DNA from: Gallintestinimicrobium propionicum
GTDB taxonomy: Bacteria > Bacillota > Clostridia > Lachnospirales > Lachnospiraceae
DNA length: 64,000 nucleotides
Direction: 5' to 3'
Assembly: GCF_025567525.1 (NCBI RefSeq)
Contig: NZ_JAOQJY010000020.1
Coordinates: forward strand, 4,537-68,536
Part shown: positions 1 through 9,900 of the stretch, in pieces
Numbering within the stretch: the first letter of the stretch is position 1
How the letters are laid out: each line of letters begins with the position of its first letter
Program-made: the position numbers and the translations under genes
The notes under the pieces: generated by a model
Seen by the model: the letters and a program-made list of their open reading frames with translations, nothing else
What the model was told of the DNA's origin: nothing
The model's database searches: none

Positions 1-1
1 C

Positions 2-811
2 TGGAGAAGTCTGTTTTTCCTCTGTGCAGGCTGTGCGGTCCTCTTTGCATTTGCGTGGATAAAAGCCATCGGTTCTGCGGAAAAAAGAATGCAGAAGAGT
101 TCTGCAGGGAGCTTTACGAAGGCAACTGCAGGTGCCTCCCGTGGCGATGCGGGCACGAAAAATGGCACAAGCCTGGAAGAAAATACATCTGCTTTGCAAA
201 AAACAATTCCCTTACCGGAACAAACCGCGCCGATGCTTGCAATTATCATGCTTGCAATTATGATGCAGGGCATTTTGCGTGACGGTATTACGACCTGGAT
301 GCCAAGCTATATTTCCGAAACCTTTCATTTGGCAAGCTCCGTTTCGATCCTGACCGGTATTGCTTTGCCTCTGTTTGGTATTATGTGTTCACAGATCGCA
401 TCCCTGATCAATCGAAAGCTGATCCACAACGAATTGCGCTGTGGGATGGCAATCTTTGTTCCCGGATTTGTGGCAGCGTTTCTATTATGGCTGATGCCAA
501 ACGGCAATGCAGTGTTGTCTGTTTTTCTGTCTGCGCTGATTACGGGATGCATGCACGGCGTCAATATGATTCTGGTCAGTATGATTCCGCCGTTCTTCAA
601 AAAGTTCAACCGTGTCGGTTTTATCTCCGGCCTGGTAAACTCCTGCACCTATGTGGGCAGTGCAATTTCCAGCTATGGGATTGCGTGGATTGCGGATAAG
701 AGTGGCTGGAACTTAGTTATCCTGTTCTGGACAATCGCCGCACTGTGCGGTACGCTTCTGTGCCTGATGGGGATCAAGCCCTGGAAAAAGTTTGTGAGAA
801 AGTGTGTGTAA
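2..811 (+). CDS. MFS transporter, C-terminal part (5' end outside window)
   Basis: Open from the first bases of the window to the stop at 811, so the beginning of the gene is missing. The visible ~269 residues start in a WRSLFFL segment typical of the middle of a 12-helix carrier, then a charged, Ser/Thr-rich cytoplasmic loop, then about six hydrophobic helices. The segment ILRDGITTWMPSYISETFHL resembles the start of helix 7 in the organophosphate:anion antiporter branch of the major facilitator superfamily, but the substrate cannot be told. An internal ATG at 89 lies inside the loop and is not a plausible start. A strong terminator follows at 898, so the gene ends its transcription unit. Confidence 0.8.
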   Translation, partial: WRSLFFLCAGCAVLFAFAWIKAIGSAEKRMQKSSAGSFTKATAGASRGDAGTKNGTSLEENTSALQKTIPLPEQTAPMLAIIMLAIMMQGILRDGITTWMPSYISETFHLASSVSILTGIALPLFGIMCSQIASLINRKLIHNELRCGMAIFVPGFVAAFLLWLMPNGNAVLSVFLSALITGCMHGVNMILVSMIPPFFKKFNRVGFISGLVNSCTYVGSAISSYGIAWIADKSGWNLVILFWTIAALCGTLLCLMGIKPWKKFVRKCV

Positions 812-897
812 AATTCTAAAAGTACAACGTGCGAAAGCTGTAGAAATCTTGTTCCGGCGGGAGGAAAAAACCCAGAAACATTTTTAAAATATAGAAG

Positions 898-946
898 AAA
901 ACCAGGCGGCATGCTGTCCGAATCAGGAGCATGCCGCCTGGTTTTG
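898..946 (+). terminator. Rho-independent terminator after the MFS gene
   Basis: Perfect 14-bp stem CCAGGCGGCATGCT / AGCATGCCGCCTGG with a 12-base loop, an A-run before it and TTTT after it. It could work in both directions. Confidence 0.85.
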
Positions 947-963
947 GCTTCCGCCCACTGTGG

Positions 964-992
964 TTGACAAACCGCCTAAAACAGGTCACAAT
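964..992 (+). promoter_or_regulatory. Possible promoter of the CPBP-capA-bsh-GH5 set
   Basis: TTGACA at 964-969 and CACAAT at 987-992 with a 17-base spacer. The -35 is perfect and the -10 weak. It lies between the upstream terminator and the first gene of the set. Confidence 0.4.
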
Positions 993-1050
993 GTTAGATA
1001 CAAGGGAATAACTGTAGGAAAAAGTCCGGGAGATGTCCGGAGGGAGAATT

Positions 1051-2049
1051 ATGGAAAAAGAAATCAGAAGACACTTTTCGAAAATTGGTTTTGCTTATCT
1101 GGCAGGATCGATTGTAATATACGCTGTACAGTTTCTGGCGGCGATGGTCGGTAAAAAATTCGTGCCGGGTGTAATGGCGGATGCAAACGGTTCGTTTATC
1201 GTACTGATGCTGACGATGTATGGGATTTCCATGCCGTTTATGGGCTGGCTGGTCAGCAGAATTCCGACCCAGAAGATCGAAGAAAGGAAAATGACCGCAG
1301 GACAGTGGATCATAGCATTTCTCATGTGCTACGGTCTGATGTACGCAGGAAACCTGATCGGGACGGCGCTGACCTTTGGGATCGGAATGGTAAAAGGAAC
1401 CGGCGTTGATAATCCACTGGTATCGACGGTGATGCAGCTGAATCCGTGGGTGACGTTTGTTATTGCAGTTTTGATCGCGCCGACGGCAGAAGAACTGCTG
1501 TTTCGGAAGTTTTTGACGGAGCGGATTGTAAAATATGGAGAGCTTGCGGCGGTGCTTGCCTCCGGACTGTTTTTTGGACTGTTCCATGGAAATTTGAATC
1601 AGTTTTCCTATGCGTTCCTGCTCGGTCTGTTTTTGGGATTTATTTATGTAAAAACCGGAAAACTGCGATATACCATCGGACTCCATATGGCGGTCAATTT
1701 TATCGGCTCTTCCCTCGGCACATGGATGCTTCGGGTGACGGGCTATATGGATACGATGGAAACATTGACGGAATTTTTAAATACAAAGAATCTGGCGGTT
1801 CTGGCGGATCTAGGGAACGGAATTGTCGGAATGTTCATTTTCGGCTCTTATGCGTCACTGATTCTGATGATGGCAGGAGCCGGACTGATTCTGACGTGGC
1901 TGAACCGCAAAAAGTTTGTATGCTGCGCACCGGAAGAGAAAGTTGCTTCCTTAGGTAAAAAGAAAGCGGCGGTCATGATTGGAAATCCCGGAATCTTACT
2001 GTATGGCGCATTCTGGATTGGAATCATGATCTGGCAGTTGCTACAGTAA
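1051..2049 (+). CDS. CPBP family intramembrane glutamic endopeptidase
   Basis: Polytopic membrane protein of 332 residues. The CPBP (Abi/CAAX protease-like) signature is present: EE147-148 followed by R152 in EELLFRK, F178-H179 in the second motif, and H212...N216 in HMAVN. In this family the Glu and His residues form the active site in the membrane. The start at 1051 is chosen because GGAGGGAGAATT stands directly before it; an in-frame ATG at 1033 has no ribosome binding site. First of four closely spaced genes. The natural substrate is unknown; relatives process prenylated proteins or peptides or confer bacteriocin immunity. Confidence 0.82.
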   Translation: MEKEIRRHFSKIGFAYLAGSIVIYAVQFLAAMVGKKFVPGVMADANGSFIVLMLTMYGISMPFMGWLVSRIPTQKIEERKMTAGQWIIAFLMCYGLMYAGNLIGTALTFGIGMVKGTGVDNPLVSTVMQLNPWVTFVIAVLIAPTAEELLFRKFLTERIVKYGELAAVLASGLFFGLFHGNLNQFSYAFLLGLFLGFIYVKTGKLRYTIGLHMAVNFIGSSLGTWMLRVTGYMDTMETLTEFLNTKNLAVLADLGNGIVGMFIFGSYASLILMMAGAGLILTWLNRKKFVCCAPEEKVASLGKKKAAVMIGNPGILLYGAFWIGIMIWQLLQ

Positions 2050-2075
2050 AATGTTTACAGGAAAAGTGAGGAGCT

Positions 2076-3335
2076 ATGATCGAAAAAAGACGAAGAAAAA
2101 GACATGGAAGCCATATTTTTCTGATTACACTGATTTTGACGATTGCGCTCGGAAGCGTAGTTTTGGGCTGCAGCATGATCTGGGCTGTTGGAAGCCCACA
2201 GCTTGTAGCGGTGAAGCTGGAAAGCCAGCTGGCGAACCTTGTGGAAGATGTCCAAGCAGCGGAAAACGTTTTGGCGAGTGCACAGTCGGCAAAGCCCGTA
2301 GGAAAATACGACGCGTTGCTTGCAGATGAGGCGTTGTGTCGGCAGCAGAATATTTATGCAAAAACGGCGGCAAGCCCGAATGAAACGACGATTGTGTTTG
2401 CGGGGGACATTCTGTTCGACGACCATTATGCGGTCAAGGTAAAAATGAACCAGCGCGGCAGGGGCATTGAGGGCAGCATTTCGCAGGAAATGCTGGATGT
2501 GATGCGCAGCGCGGATATTTTTATGGTAAATAACGAATTTCCCTACAGCAACCGTGGAACTCCGACAGAAAACAAGAAATTCACGTTCCGTGCCAAGCCG
2601 GAATATGCATCCTATCTGCTTGACATGGGGGCTGACATCGTTTCTCTGGCGAACAATCACGCGTATGACTACGGCAAGATAGCGTTTCTGGATACATTGG
2701 ATACCTTAAATGGAATCGGAATGCCCTATGTCGGCGCGGGGCGCAATCTGGAAGAAGCGATCAAGCCGGTTTATTTTATTGTAAATGACCAGAAGATCGC
2801 ATTTGTTGCCGCAACGCAGATCGAGCGGACAGAGAATCCGGATACAAAGGAAGCGACGCAGAACAGTCCGGGTGTATTTCGCTGTTGGAATGTGGACAAA
2901 CTGTTAGAGGTAGTTGCAAACGCCAAACAGGTCAGCGACTATGTGATCGTTTATATTCATTGGGGAACGGAAGCTACGGATCAGCTGGATTGGGCACAGA
3001 AGGATCAGGCGGTCAAAATTTCGAATGCAGGTGCGGATCTGATCATCGGAGATCATCCGCATGTGCTGCAGCAGTTCGGTTACTGTGAGGATACACCGGT
3101 GATGTACAGCCTTGGAAACTTTCTGTTTAACTCCAAAGCACAGGATACCTGTCTGGTAAAGCTGACGCTGGATGCAAATGGCTTTAAGAGCCTGCAGTTT
3201 ATTCCGGGCAGACAGCAGGACTGCAGCGTAACGATGTTGCACGGGACGGAAAAGGAGCGCGTGCTTTCCTATATGAGAAAGATTTCTCCGGACGTAACGA
3301 TCGATGGAGACGGATTTGTGACAAAGAAAGGATGA
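2076..3335 (+). CDS. CapA family protein (PGA_cap metallophosphatase fold)
   Basis: 419 residues. An N-terminal basic stretch and one membrane helix (about residues 15-38) anchor the protein, with the bulk outside. The calcineurin-like CapA fold is shown by AGDILFDD (about 109), NNEFP (152-156), ANNHAYDYG (192-200), HWGTE, GDHPHVLQQ and SLGNFLF. In Bacillus, CapA/PgsA takes part in poly-gamma-glutamate synthesis and export, but no capB/capC partner is nearby, so that role is not supported here. It begins 26 bases after the CPBP gene and ends 7 bases before the bile salt hydrolase gene, so the genes are probably co-transcribed. Confidence 0.82.
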   Translation: MIEKRRRKRHGSHIFLITLILTIALGSVVLGCSMIWAVGSPQLVAVKLESQLANLVEDVQAAENVLASAQSAKPVGKYDALLADEALCRQQNIYAKTAASPNETTIVFAGDILFDDHYAVKVKMNQRGRGIEGSISQEMLDVMRSADIFMVNNEFPYSNRGTPTENKKFTFRAKPEYASYLLDMGADIVSLANNHAYDYGKIAFLDTLDTLNGIGMPYVGAGRNLEEAIKPVYFIVNDQKIAFVAATQIERTENPDTKEATQNSPGVFRCWNVDKLLEVVANAKQVSDYVIVYIHWGTEATDQLDWAQKDQAVKISNAGADLIIGDHPHVLQQFGYCEDTPVMYSLGNFLFNSKAQDTCLVKLTLDANGFKSLQFIPGRQQDCSVTMLHGTEKERVLSYMRKISPDVTIDGDGFVTKKG

Positions 3336-3342
3336 GAAAATT

Positions 3343-4314
3343 ATGTGTACAGCAGCAACGTATCAGACAAAAGACTTTTATTTCGGCAGGACGCTGGATT
3401 ATGAGTTTTCTTATGGAGACGAGATCGTGGTGACGCCGCGCAGATTTCCGTTGGATTTTTGCCATATGGGAAAATGCGATGCGCATTATGGGATGATCGG
3501 TATGGCACATGTGGCGGATGGATATCCGCTGTACTATGATGCGGTCAATGAAAAGGGTGTCGGCATGGCAGGATTGAATTTTGTCGGCAACGCAGTGTAT
3601 CAGAAAGTGGAAGAAGGACGAGAAAATGTGGCGCAGTACGAGCTGATTCCATGGGTGCTTGGACAGTGTGCCAATCTGCAGGAGGTCAGAAAACTGCTTG
3701 CAAAGATGAACCTGGTCGGAACGCCCTTTGGGGATTTTTCTGCTGCACAGCTGCACTGGATCATTGCGGATGCAAGTGGGGCGATAACGCTGGAATGCAC
3801 GAAGGACGGGCTGCAGGTCTATGACAATCCGGCAGGAGTTTTGACGAATAACCCGCCCTTTCCGATGCAGATGTTCCAGTTAAATAACTATGCAGGATTA
3901 TCTCCGAAGCAGCCGGAGCACAGATTTTCGGGTCAGATTCCGTTTACAAGCTACAGCAGGGGTATGGGTGCGATGGGGCTTCCGGGAGATCTCTCTTCGG
4001 AGTCGAGATTTGCGCGCGTGGCGTTTGTGAAATGCAATTCCATTTCGGGGGATTCTGAAAAAGAAAGCGTCAGCCAGTTTTTCCACATTCTGGGCTCGGT
4101 TGATCAGCAGAGAGGCTGCTGCGAGGTGGCAGAGGGAAAGTATGAGATCACGATTTACACGTCCTGCTGCAACGCTTCCAAAGGGATTTACTATTATACA
4201 ACCTATGACAACCACCAGATCAGCGCAGTAGACATGCATAGAACCGATCTGGACAGCAAGACACTGAGCTGCTACAAGCCGGTTACGGAGGAGCAGATTT
4301 TCTGTCAGAACTGA
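3343..4314 (+). CDS. bsh: Bile salt hydrolase (choloylglycine hydrolase family)
   Basis: 323 residues, the usual length. The N-terminal nucleophile is Cys2, exposed after removal of Met1. The other expected active-site residues are visible: R16 and D19 in FGRTLDY, N79 in GLNF, N170 in LTNNP and R225 in SRFARVAF. The loop YSRGMGAMGLPGDLSS is characteristic of bile salt hydrolases and argues against penicillin V acylase. The enzyme cuts the amide bond of glycine- or taurine-conjugated bile acids in the cytoplasm; no signal peptide is seen. It sits between capA and a GH5 gene with gaps of 7 and 16 bases. Substrate preference cannot be read from sequence with confidence. Confidence 0.87.
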   Translation: MCTAATYQTKDFYFGRTLDYEFSYGDEIVVTPRRFPLDFCHMGKCDAHYGMIGMAHVADGYPLYYDAVNEKGVGMAGLNFVGNAVYQKVEEGRENVAQYELIPWVLGQCANLQEVRKLLAKMNLVGTPFGDFSAAQLHWIIADASGAITLECTKDGLQVYDNPAGVLTNNPPFPMQMFQLNNYAGLSPKQPEHRFSGQIPFTSYSRGMGAMGLPGDLSSESRFARVAFVKCNSISGDSEKESVSQFFHILGSVDQQRGCCEVAEGKYEITIYTSCCNASKGIYYYTTYDNHQISAVDMHRTDLDSKTLSCYKPVTEEQIFCQN

Positions 4315-4330
4315 CGCAGGAGGCAGAGCT

Positions 4331-5476
4331 ATGTCAGAGGAACGGAAAAAAATAGTTGGCGTAAATCTTGGCAATTGGCTTGTTCTGGAAAAATGGATGC
4401 AGCCGTTTTTGTTCGAGGAAAACTGCGCAGAGGACGAGGTCTGGTTAAACCGCAAGGTTCCGGCAAAAAAGCTGCGTCCGCTGATGAAAAAACACAGGGA
4501 TACCTATATCGAAGAAACGGATTTTGCTAAAATTGCTGCGCACGGCATTAACGCGGTGCGCCTGCCGGTTCCATATTTCGTGTTCGGGGACAGAAAACCA
4601 TATTCCGGCTGCATCGAATATGTCGATCAGGCGATGGACTATGCGGAAAAGTATGGGTTAAAGGTGCTGATCGATCTGCATACCGTGCCGGGCGGGCAGA
4701 ACAGCTATGACAACGGCGGCATCACCGGCGTCTGCAAATGGCACCGGAATCCGAAAGAGGTCGCTTATGTATTATATGTGTTAGAACGGCTGGGGAAGCG
4801 TTACGGGCATCGGAAAGGGTTACTTGGCATCGAAGTGCTTAACGAGCCCATCAGCTTTCGGGTCTATCTGTTTGCGCCGAGTCGGAAGCAGGCGCTCGAT
4901 CAGGGAGAAGCAATCGGCAGCAGCCATGTGCCCATGCGTTTCCTGAAAACCTTCTATAAAGAAGCCTATGAAACGCTTCGGGCGGTCATGGATCCGGAGA
5001 AGCTGATCGTGTTTCATGACGGGTTCCGGCTGAGCCGCTGGAAAGATTTTTTTGTAAAAAACGGTATGAAAAATGTCATGTTGGATGTTCACGTTTATCT
5101 GTGGGTGCTGGACAGCTTTCTGCATTTACATAATCTGCTGCCGTATCAGCTTCTTTTACGCTTTTACGAACGCCAGATCCGGCGGGCGGGACGCTATACG
5201 CCGGTGCTGGTGGGGGAATGGTGCCTGTGCAACCGCGTGGCGGATCGCTATGGGAAATCTTCCTATGAAAAAGACGAAGCATGGCGTAAAAAGGTCTACC
5301 GGAGGGTTGCGCGGATGCAGTTAAAAACCTGGGACGACTGCAACGCAGCAGGCTCGTTTTACTGGAATTACCAGCTCTACCGCGACAGACAGGAACCGAT
5401 GTACACAACAAGCCTGGACAGCTGGGACCTGTGCCGCTGCTGGAGCCACGGGTGGATGCCGAAGAACATGCGGTGA
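4331..5476 (+). CDS. Glycoside hydrolase family 5 protein, glucan 1,3-beta-glucosidase-like
   Basis: 381 residues without a signal peptide, so probably cytoplasmic. The N-terminus VNLGNWLVLEKWM, RLPVPYF, DLHTVPGGQN and HVYLW are those of fungal exo-1,3-beta-glucanase-like GH5 enzymes. The predicted acid/base is E172 in the VLNEP motif and the nucleophile E296 in VLVGEW. The start has GGAGG 9 bases upstream (ribosome binding site GCAGGAGGCAG). Last of the four-gene set, followed by a fragment of a repeat and the rplJ promoter. The likely substrate is a short imported beta-glucan or beta-glucoside. Confidence 0.8.
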   Translation: MSEERKKIVGVNLGNWLVLEKWMQPFLFEENCAEDEVWLNRKVPAKKLRPLMKKHRDTYIEETDFAKIAAHGINAVRLPVPYFVFGDRKPYSGCIEYVDQAMDYAEKYGLKVLIDLHTVPGGQNSYDNGGITGVCKWHRNPKEVAYVLYVLERLGKRYGHRKGLLGIEVLNEPISFRVYLFAPSRKQALDQGEAIGSSHVPMRFLKTFYKEAYETLRAVMDPEKLIVFHDGFRLSRWKDFFVKNGMKNVMLDVHVYLWVLDSFLHLHNLLPYQLLLRFYERQIRRAGRYTPVLVGEWCLCNRVADRYGKSSYEKDEAWRKKVYRRVARMQLKTWDDCNAAGSFYWNYQLYRDRQEPMYTTSLDSWDLCRCWSHGWMPKNMR

Positions 5477-5495
5477 AACAGTAGTTTGCCGCGGA

Positions 5496-5523
5496 AAGCT
5501 TCCGGAAGGTACGAGTGAACTGT
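5496..5523 (-). repeat. Fragment of the ACAGTTCACTCGT hairpin repeat
   Basis: On the minus strand this reads ACAGTTCACTCGTACCTTCC and breaks off into a GGAAGCTTTCC dyad. It matches the first 20 bases of the longer copies at 18527 and 31433 but lacks their central hairpin. Confidence 0.4.
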
Positions 5524-5545
5524 AATAAAAAAATAGAAAAACTCC

Positions 5546-5575
5546 TTGACAATCCCCTCCCTATTATGCTAATGT
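5546..5575 (+). promoter_or_regulatory. Promoter of rplJ-rplL
   Basis: TTGACA at 5546-5551, then an 18-base spacer and TAATGT at 5570-5575. It stands directly before the L10 leader. Confidence 0.65.
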
Positions 5576-5579
5576 AAAC

Positions 5580-5706
5580 AAGGTCGTTGAGACCGTGCCG
5601 AAGACAGCAGGTACCGGATAACCGGTGTAAGAAGAAACGCCTGCCGAGGAGTGAAAGAAATGCGATGAATTTCCCTCTCTGTCTTTGGATAGAGAGGTTT
5701 TTTTGT
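5580..5706 (+). promoter_or_regulatory. Ribosomal protein L10 leader RNA with terminator-like hairpin
   Basis: About 125 bases between promoter and rplJ with several short helices, ending in CCTCTCT / AGAGAGG (5674-5697) followed by eight T. Position and layout fit the L10 leader family, in which L10 or the L10-L12 complex binds its own mRNA. The terminal hairpin suggests transcription attenuation here. The assignment rests on position and layout, not on a covariance search. Confidence 0.7.
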
Positions 5707-5755
5707 ACGAACAACTTCTTTTATTCGGCAGAAGAATCTAAAAGGAGGTAAGAAA

Positions 5756-6289
5756 ATGGCAAAAGTTGAACTGAAAGCACCTGTAGTAGCAGAGATCGCT
5801 GAAGCAGTGAAAGATGCGCAGTCTGTTGTTCTGGTAGACTACCGTGGTCTGACCGTTGATCAGGATACCGCACTTCGTAAGCAGCTTCGTGCAGCTGGTG
5901 TTACTTACAAGGTGTACAAAAACACAATGATGAACTTTGCGTTCAAGGGAACAGATTTCGAGGCACTTGCTCCGTATCTGGAAGGCCCCAGCGCAATCGC
6001 AATCTCTACTACCGACGCAACCGCTCCTGCAAGAGAGCTGGCTAATTTCGCTAAGACAGCTGAAAAGCTGGAGATCAAGGGCGGCGTTGTAGAAGGCAAT
6101 GCATACGATGCAGCAGGAATCATGGAGATCGCTAAGATCCCTGGAAGAGAAGCTCTTATTTCCAGATTGCTGGGCAGCATGCAGTCCCCTATCACCAACA
6201 TGGCTCGCGTTCTGAATCAGATCGCAGAGAAAGGCGGCGCAGCAAACTGCGAAGCAGCACCTGCAGAAGAAGCACCTGCTGCAGAATAA
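5756..6289 (+). CDS. rplJ: 50S ribosomal protein L10
   Basis: 177 residues. The start MAKVELKAPVVAEI, VDYRGLTVDQ and YKNTMMNFAF are typical L10. The protein holds the L7/L12 dimers on its C-terminal helix at the base of the stalk; the C-terminus is Ala/Glu-rich. Start supported by AAAGGAGGTAAG. rplK and rplA, often just upstream, are not next to it; a bile salt hydrolase gene set is there instead. Confidence 0.97.
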   Translation: MAKVELKAPVVAEIAEAVKDAQSVVLVDYRGLTVDQDTALRKQLRAAGVTYKVYKNTMMNFAFKGTDFEALAPYLEGPSAIAISTTDATAPARELANFAKTAEKLEIKGGVVEGNAYDAAGIMEIAKIPGREALISRLLGSMQSPITNMARVLNQIAEKGGAANCEAAPAEEAPAAE

Positions 6290-6363
6290 TCTTTTTTCCG
6301 AAAAAGAAACTGAGCCGCAGATGCGGCTGACAAAACAATAATTTAAAACGGAGGTAAATTAAA

Positions 6364-6738
6364 ATGGCAAAATTATCCGCTCAGGAATTTATTGAAGCAA
6401 TCAAAGAGATGACCGTATTAGAGTTAAACGATCTGGTAAAGGCTTGCGAAGAGGAGTTCGGCGTATCCGCAGCAGCAGGCGTTGTTGTAGCAGCAGCAGG
6501 CGGCGAAGCAGCAGCAGCTGAAGAAAAGACCGAGTTCGACGTAGAACTGACCGAGGTTGGCCCTAACAAGGTTAAGGTTATCAAGGTTGTTCGTGAAGTT
6601 ACCGGTCTGGGCCTGAAGGAAGCTAAGGAAGTTGTAGACGGCGCTCCTAAGGTTCTGAAGGAAGGCGTTTCCAAGGAAGAAGCTGAAGATATCCAGAAGA
6701 AGCTGGATGCTGAAGGCGCTAAGGTTACTCTGAAATAA
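6364..6738 (+). CDS. rplL: 50S ribosomal protein L7/L12
   Basis: 124 residues in the standard order: N-terminal dimer domain (1-32), a flexible Ala/Gly/Glu hinge (about 36-56), and the factor-binding C-terminal domain with VTGLGLKEAKEVVDGAP. It recruits the translational GTPases, EF-G and EF-Tu, encoded 10 kb downstream. It lies 74 bases after rplJ and is followed by a terminator. Confidence 0.97.
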   Translation: MAKLSAQEFIEAIKEMTVLELNDLVKACEEEFGVSAAAGVVVAAAGGEAAAAEEKTEFDVELTEVGPNKVKVIKVVREVTGLGLKEAKEVVDGAPKVLKEGVSKEEAEDIQKKLDAEGAKVTLK

Positions 6739-6758
6739 TTGAGACCATATCTTACCAC

Positions 6759-6796
6759 AAAGGCGTTCGCGAATGCGGACGCCTTTCCTTTTCGCA
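6759..6796 (+). terminator. Terminator after rplL
   Basis: Stem AAAGGCG / CGCCTTT around TTCGCGAATGCGGA, followed by the T-rich tract CCTTTTCGCAATTTTTT. It separates rplJL from rpoBC, at least in part. Confidence 0.7.
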
Positions 6797-6814
6797 ATTT
6801 TTTAAAAATATCAG

Positions 6815-6843
6815 TTGACAGACAGAATGGATTGTGTTAGATT
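6815..6843 (+). promoter_or_regulatory. Promoter of rpoB-rpoC
   Basis: TTGACA (6815-6820), 17-base spacer, TAGATT (6838-6843). It gives a leader of about 110 bases before rpoB. Confidence 0.7.
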
Positions 6844-6958
6844 GTAGTGTGCACTATTGTGTTAGAGTATGCCATTTTTTATGCAATGGATTTACTTGCT
6901 TAGATACCGAAAAGTAATAGTTTCAAGAAATCAATGATAAGAACGGGGTGAAGTGTCA

Positions 6959-9900
6959 ATGGAAAAAAACAGAATACGTCCAATTGCCACCGGCAAGAAC
7001 ATGCGTATGAGTTATGCACGACGGAAAGAAGTATTGGAAATGCCCAACCTTATAGAAATTCAGAAGAATTCCTATAAGTGGTTCCTTGATGAAGGTTTAA
7101 AAGAGGTGTTTGACGATATTTCTCCGATTTCCGATTACAGCGGACATCTGAGTCTGGAATTTGTAGACTTCGAGCTGTGTGAAGAAGACGTGAAGTATTC
7201 TATTGAGAAGTGCAAGGAAAGAGATGCAACATATGCAGCTCCTCTCAAGGTGAAGGTACGTCTGTATAATAAGGAAAAAGAAGAAATCAGTGAACACGAG
7301 ATCTTTATGGGCGATTTACCGTTGATGACCGAGACCGGCACGTTCGTTATCAACGGAGCGGAGCGTGTAATTGTCAGCCAGTTGGTGCGTTCCCCCGGCA
7401 TCTATTACGGCATCGGTCATGATAAGATTGGTAAAAAGCTGTATTCCTGTACAGTAATCCCGAACCGTGGCGCATGGCTGGAGTATGAGACTGATTCCAA
7501 TGACGTATTTTACGTTCGTGTGGACCGTACCCGTAAGGTACCGATCACTGTACTGCTGCGTGCCCTGGGTCTTGGCACCAATGACGAGATCCGTGAGGTG
7601 TTCGGCGATGAACCCAAGATTGAAGCCAGCTTTGCAAAAGACACTTCTGAGAACTATCAGGAGGGTCTGTTAGAGTTATACAAGAAAATCCGTCCGGGTG
7701 AGCCTCTGAGCGTAGAGAGCGCAGAAAGCCTGATTAACGCGATGTTCTTCGATCCCAGAAGATATGATCTGGCGAAAGTAGGACGTTATAAATTCAATAA
7801 GAAGCTGCTGCTGCGCAACCGTATCCGCGGCCACGAACTGGCTGAGGATGTTGTGGATACCACAACCGGTGAAATTCTGGCAACAGCAGGCACCAAGGTA
7901 ACAGCAGAACTGGCTGACCTGATTCAGAACAGCGCAGTTCCCTATGTATATATCCAGACTGAGGAAAGAAAAGTCAAAGTGCTTTCCAGCATGATGGTTG
8001 AGCTGACCCACTATGTAGATTGTGATGCCAAGGAGCTGGGCGTGACAGAGCTGGTATACTATCCGGTACTGGCACAGATTCTGGAAGAGTATTCTCAGGA
8101 TCCCGAAGCGCTTGCAGAAGCAATCCGCAAGAATGTGCACGAGCTGATTCCGAAGCATATCACCAAGGAAGATATTTTGGCTTCCATTAACTATAACATG
8201 CATCTGGAGTACGGCATCGGTAACGAAGACGACATCGACCATCTGGGCAACCGTCGTATCCGTGCGGTCGGCGAACTGCTGCAGAACCAGTACAGAATCG
8301 GTCTTTCCAGACTGGAAAGAGTTGTTCGTGAGCGTATGACCACTCATGATGCAGAGGAGATTTCTCCTCAGGTTCTGATCAACATCAAGCCCGTACAGGC
8401 TGCAGTTAAGGAATTCTTCGGATCTTCCCAGCTGTCTCAGTTCATGGATCAGAACAACCCGCTGGGCGAGCTGACGCACAAACGTCGTCTGTCCGCACTG
8501 GGACCTGGCGGTCTGTCCCGTGACCGTGCCGGATTCGAGGTTCGAGACGTACACTACTCCCATTACGGAAGAATGTGCCCGATCGAGACACCAGAAGGTC
8601 CTAACATCGGCCTGATCAACTCTCTTGCAAGCTATGCAAAGATCAACGAATACGGCTTCATTGAAGCGCCTTACCGTAAGATCGACAAAACTGATCCGGA
8701 AAACCCGCGCGTAACCAATGAAGTTGTATATATGACAGCGGATGAAGAAGATAACTACCATGTGGCGCAGGCAAACTCCGAATTGGACGAGGAAGGACAT
8801 TTCATAAATGCCAACGTATCCGGTCGTTATCTGGATGAAACATCCGAATATCCGAAGACAGTTTTCGAGTACATGGACGTATCCCCTCAGATGGTATTCT
8901 CCGTCGCGACTGCACTGATTCCGTTCCTGCAGAACGACGACGCGAACCGTGCGCTGATGGGTTCCAACATGCAGCGTCAGGCAGTGCCGCTTCTGACAAC
9001 CGAGGCTCCCGTAGTCGGAACCGGTATCGAAGTAAAGGCAGCCGTTGACTCCGGTGTCTGCGTTGTTGCAAAGAAGTCCGGTACCATCGATTATGTATGC
9101 TCCAATCTGATCCGTATGACGGCAGATGACGGCGAGAAGATCGAATACCACCTGACCAAGTTCTCCAGAAGTAACCAGTCCAACTGCTACAACCAGAGAC
9201 CGATCGTATTTAAAGGCGACCACGTTGAAGCAGGACAGGTAATTGCAGACGGTCCTTCGACATCCGAAGGCGAACTTGCACTCGGTAAGAACCCTCTGAT
9301 CGGGTTCATGACCTGGGAAGGTTATAACTACGAGGACGCTGTACTGCTGAGTGAACGTCTGGTTATGGATGATGTTTATACCTCCATCCATATTGAAGAA
9401 TATGAAGCAGAAGCCCGTGATACGAAGCTCGGACCGGAAGAAATCACAAGAGATGTTCCCGGTGTCGGCGACGAAGCGCTCAAGGATCTGGATGACAGAG
9501 GTATTATCCGTGTCGGCGCTGAGGTTCGTGCCGGAGATATTCTGGTCGGCAAGGTAACTCCCAAGGGAGAAACCGAGCTGACAGCTGAGGAGCGCCTGCT
9601 GCGTGCGATCTTCGGTGAAAAAGCGCGTGAGGTGCGTGATACCTCTCTGAAGGTACCTCACGGTGAATATGGTATTATCGTAGATGCCAAAGTATTTACA
9701 AGAGAGAATGGCGATGAACTGTCTCCCGGTGTAAATCAGGCGGTTCGTATCTATATCGCACAGAAGAGAAAGATCTCTGTCGGCGATAAGATGGCAGGCC
9801 GTCATGGTAATAAGGGTGTCGTTTCCCGTGTACTGCCTGTAGAAGATATGCCGTACCTGCCCAACGGTCGTCCGCTGGACATCGTACTGAATCCTCTGGG

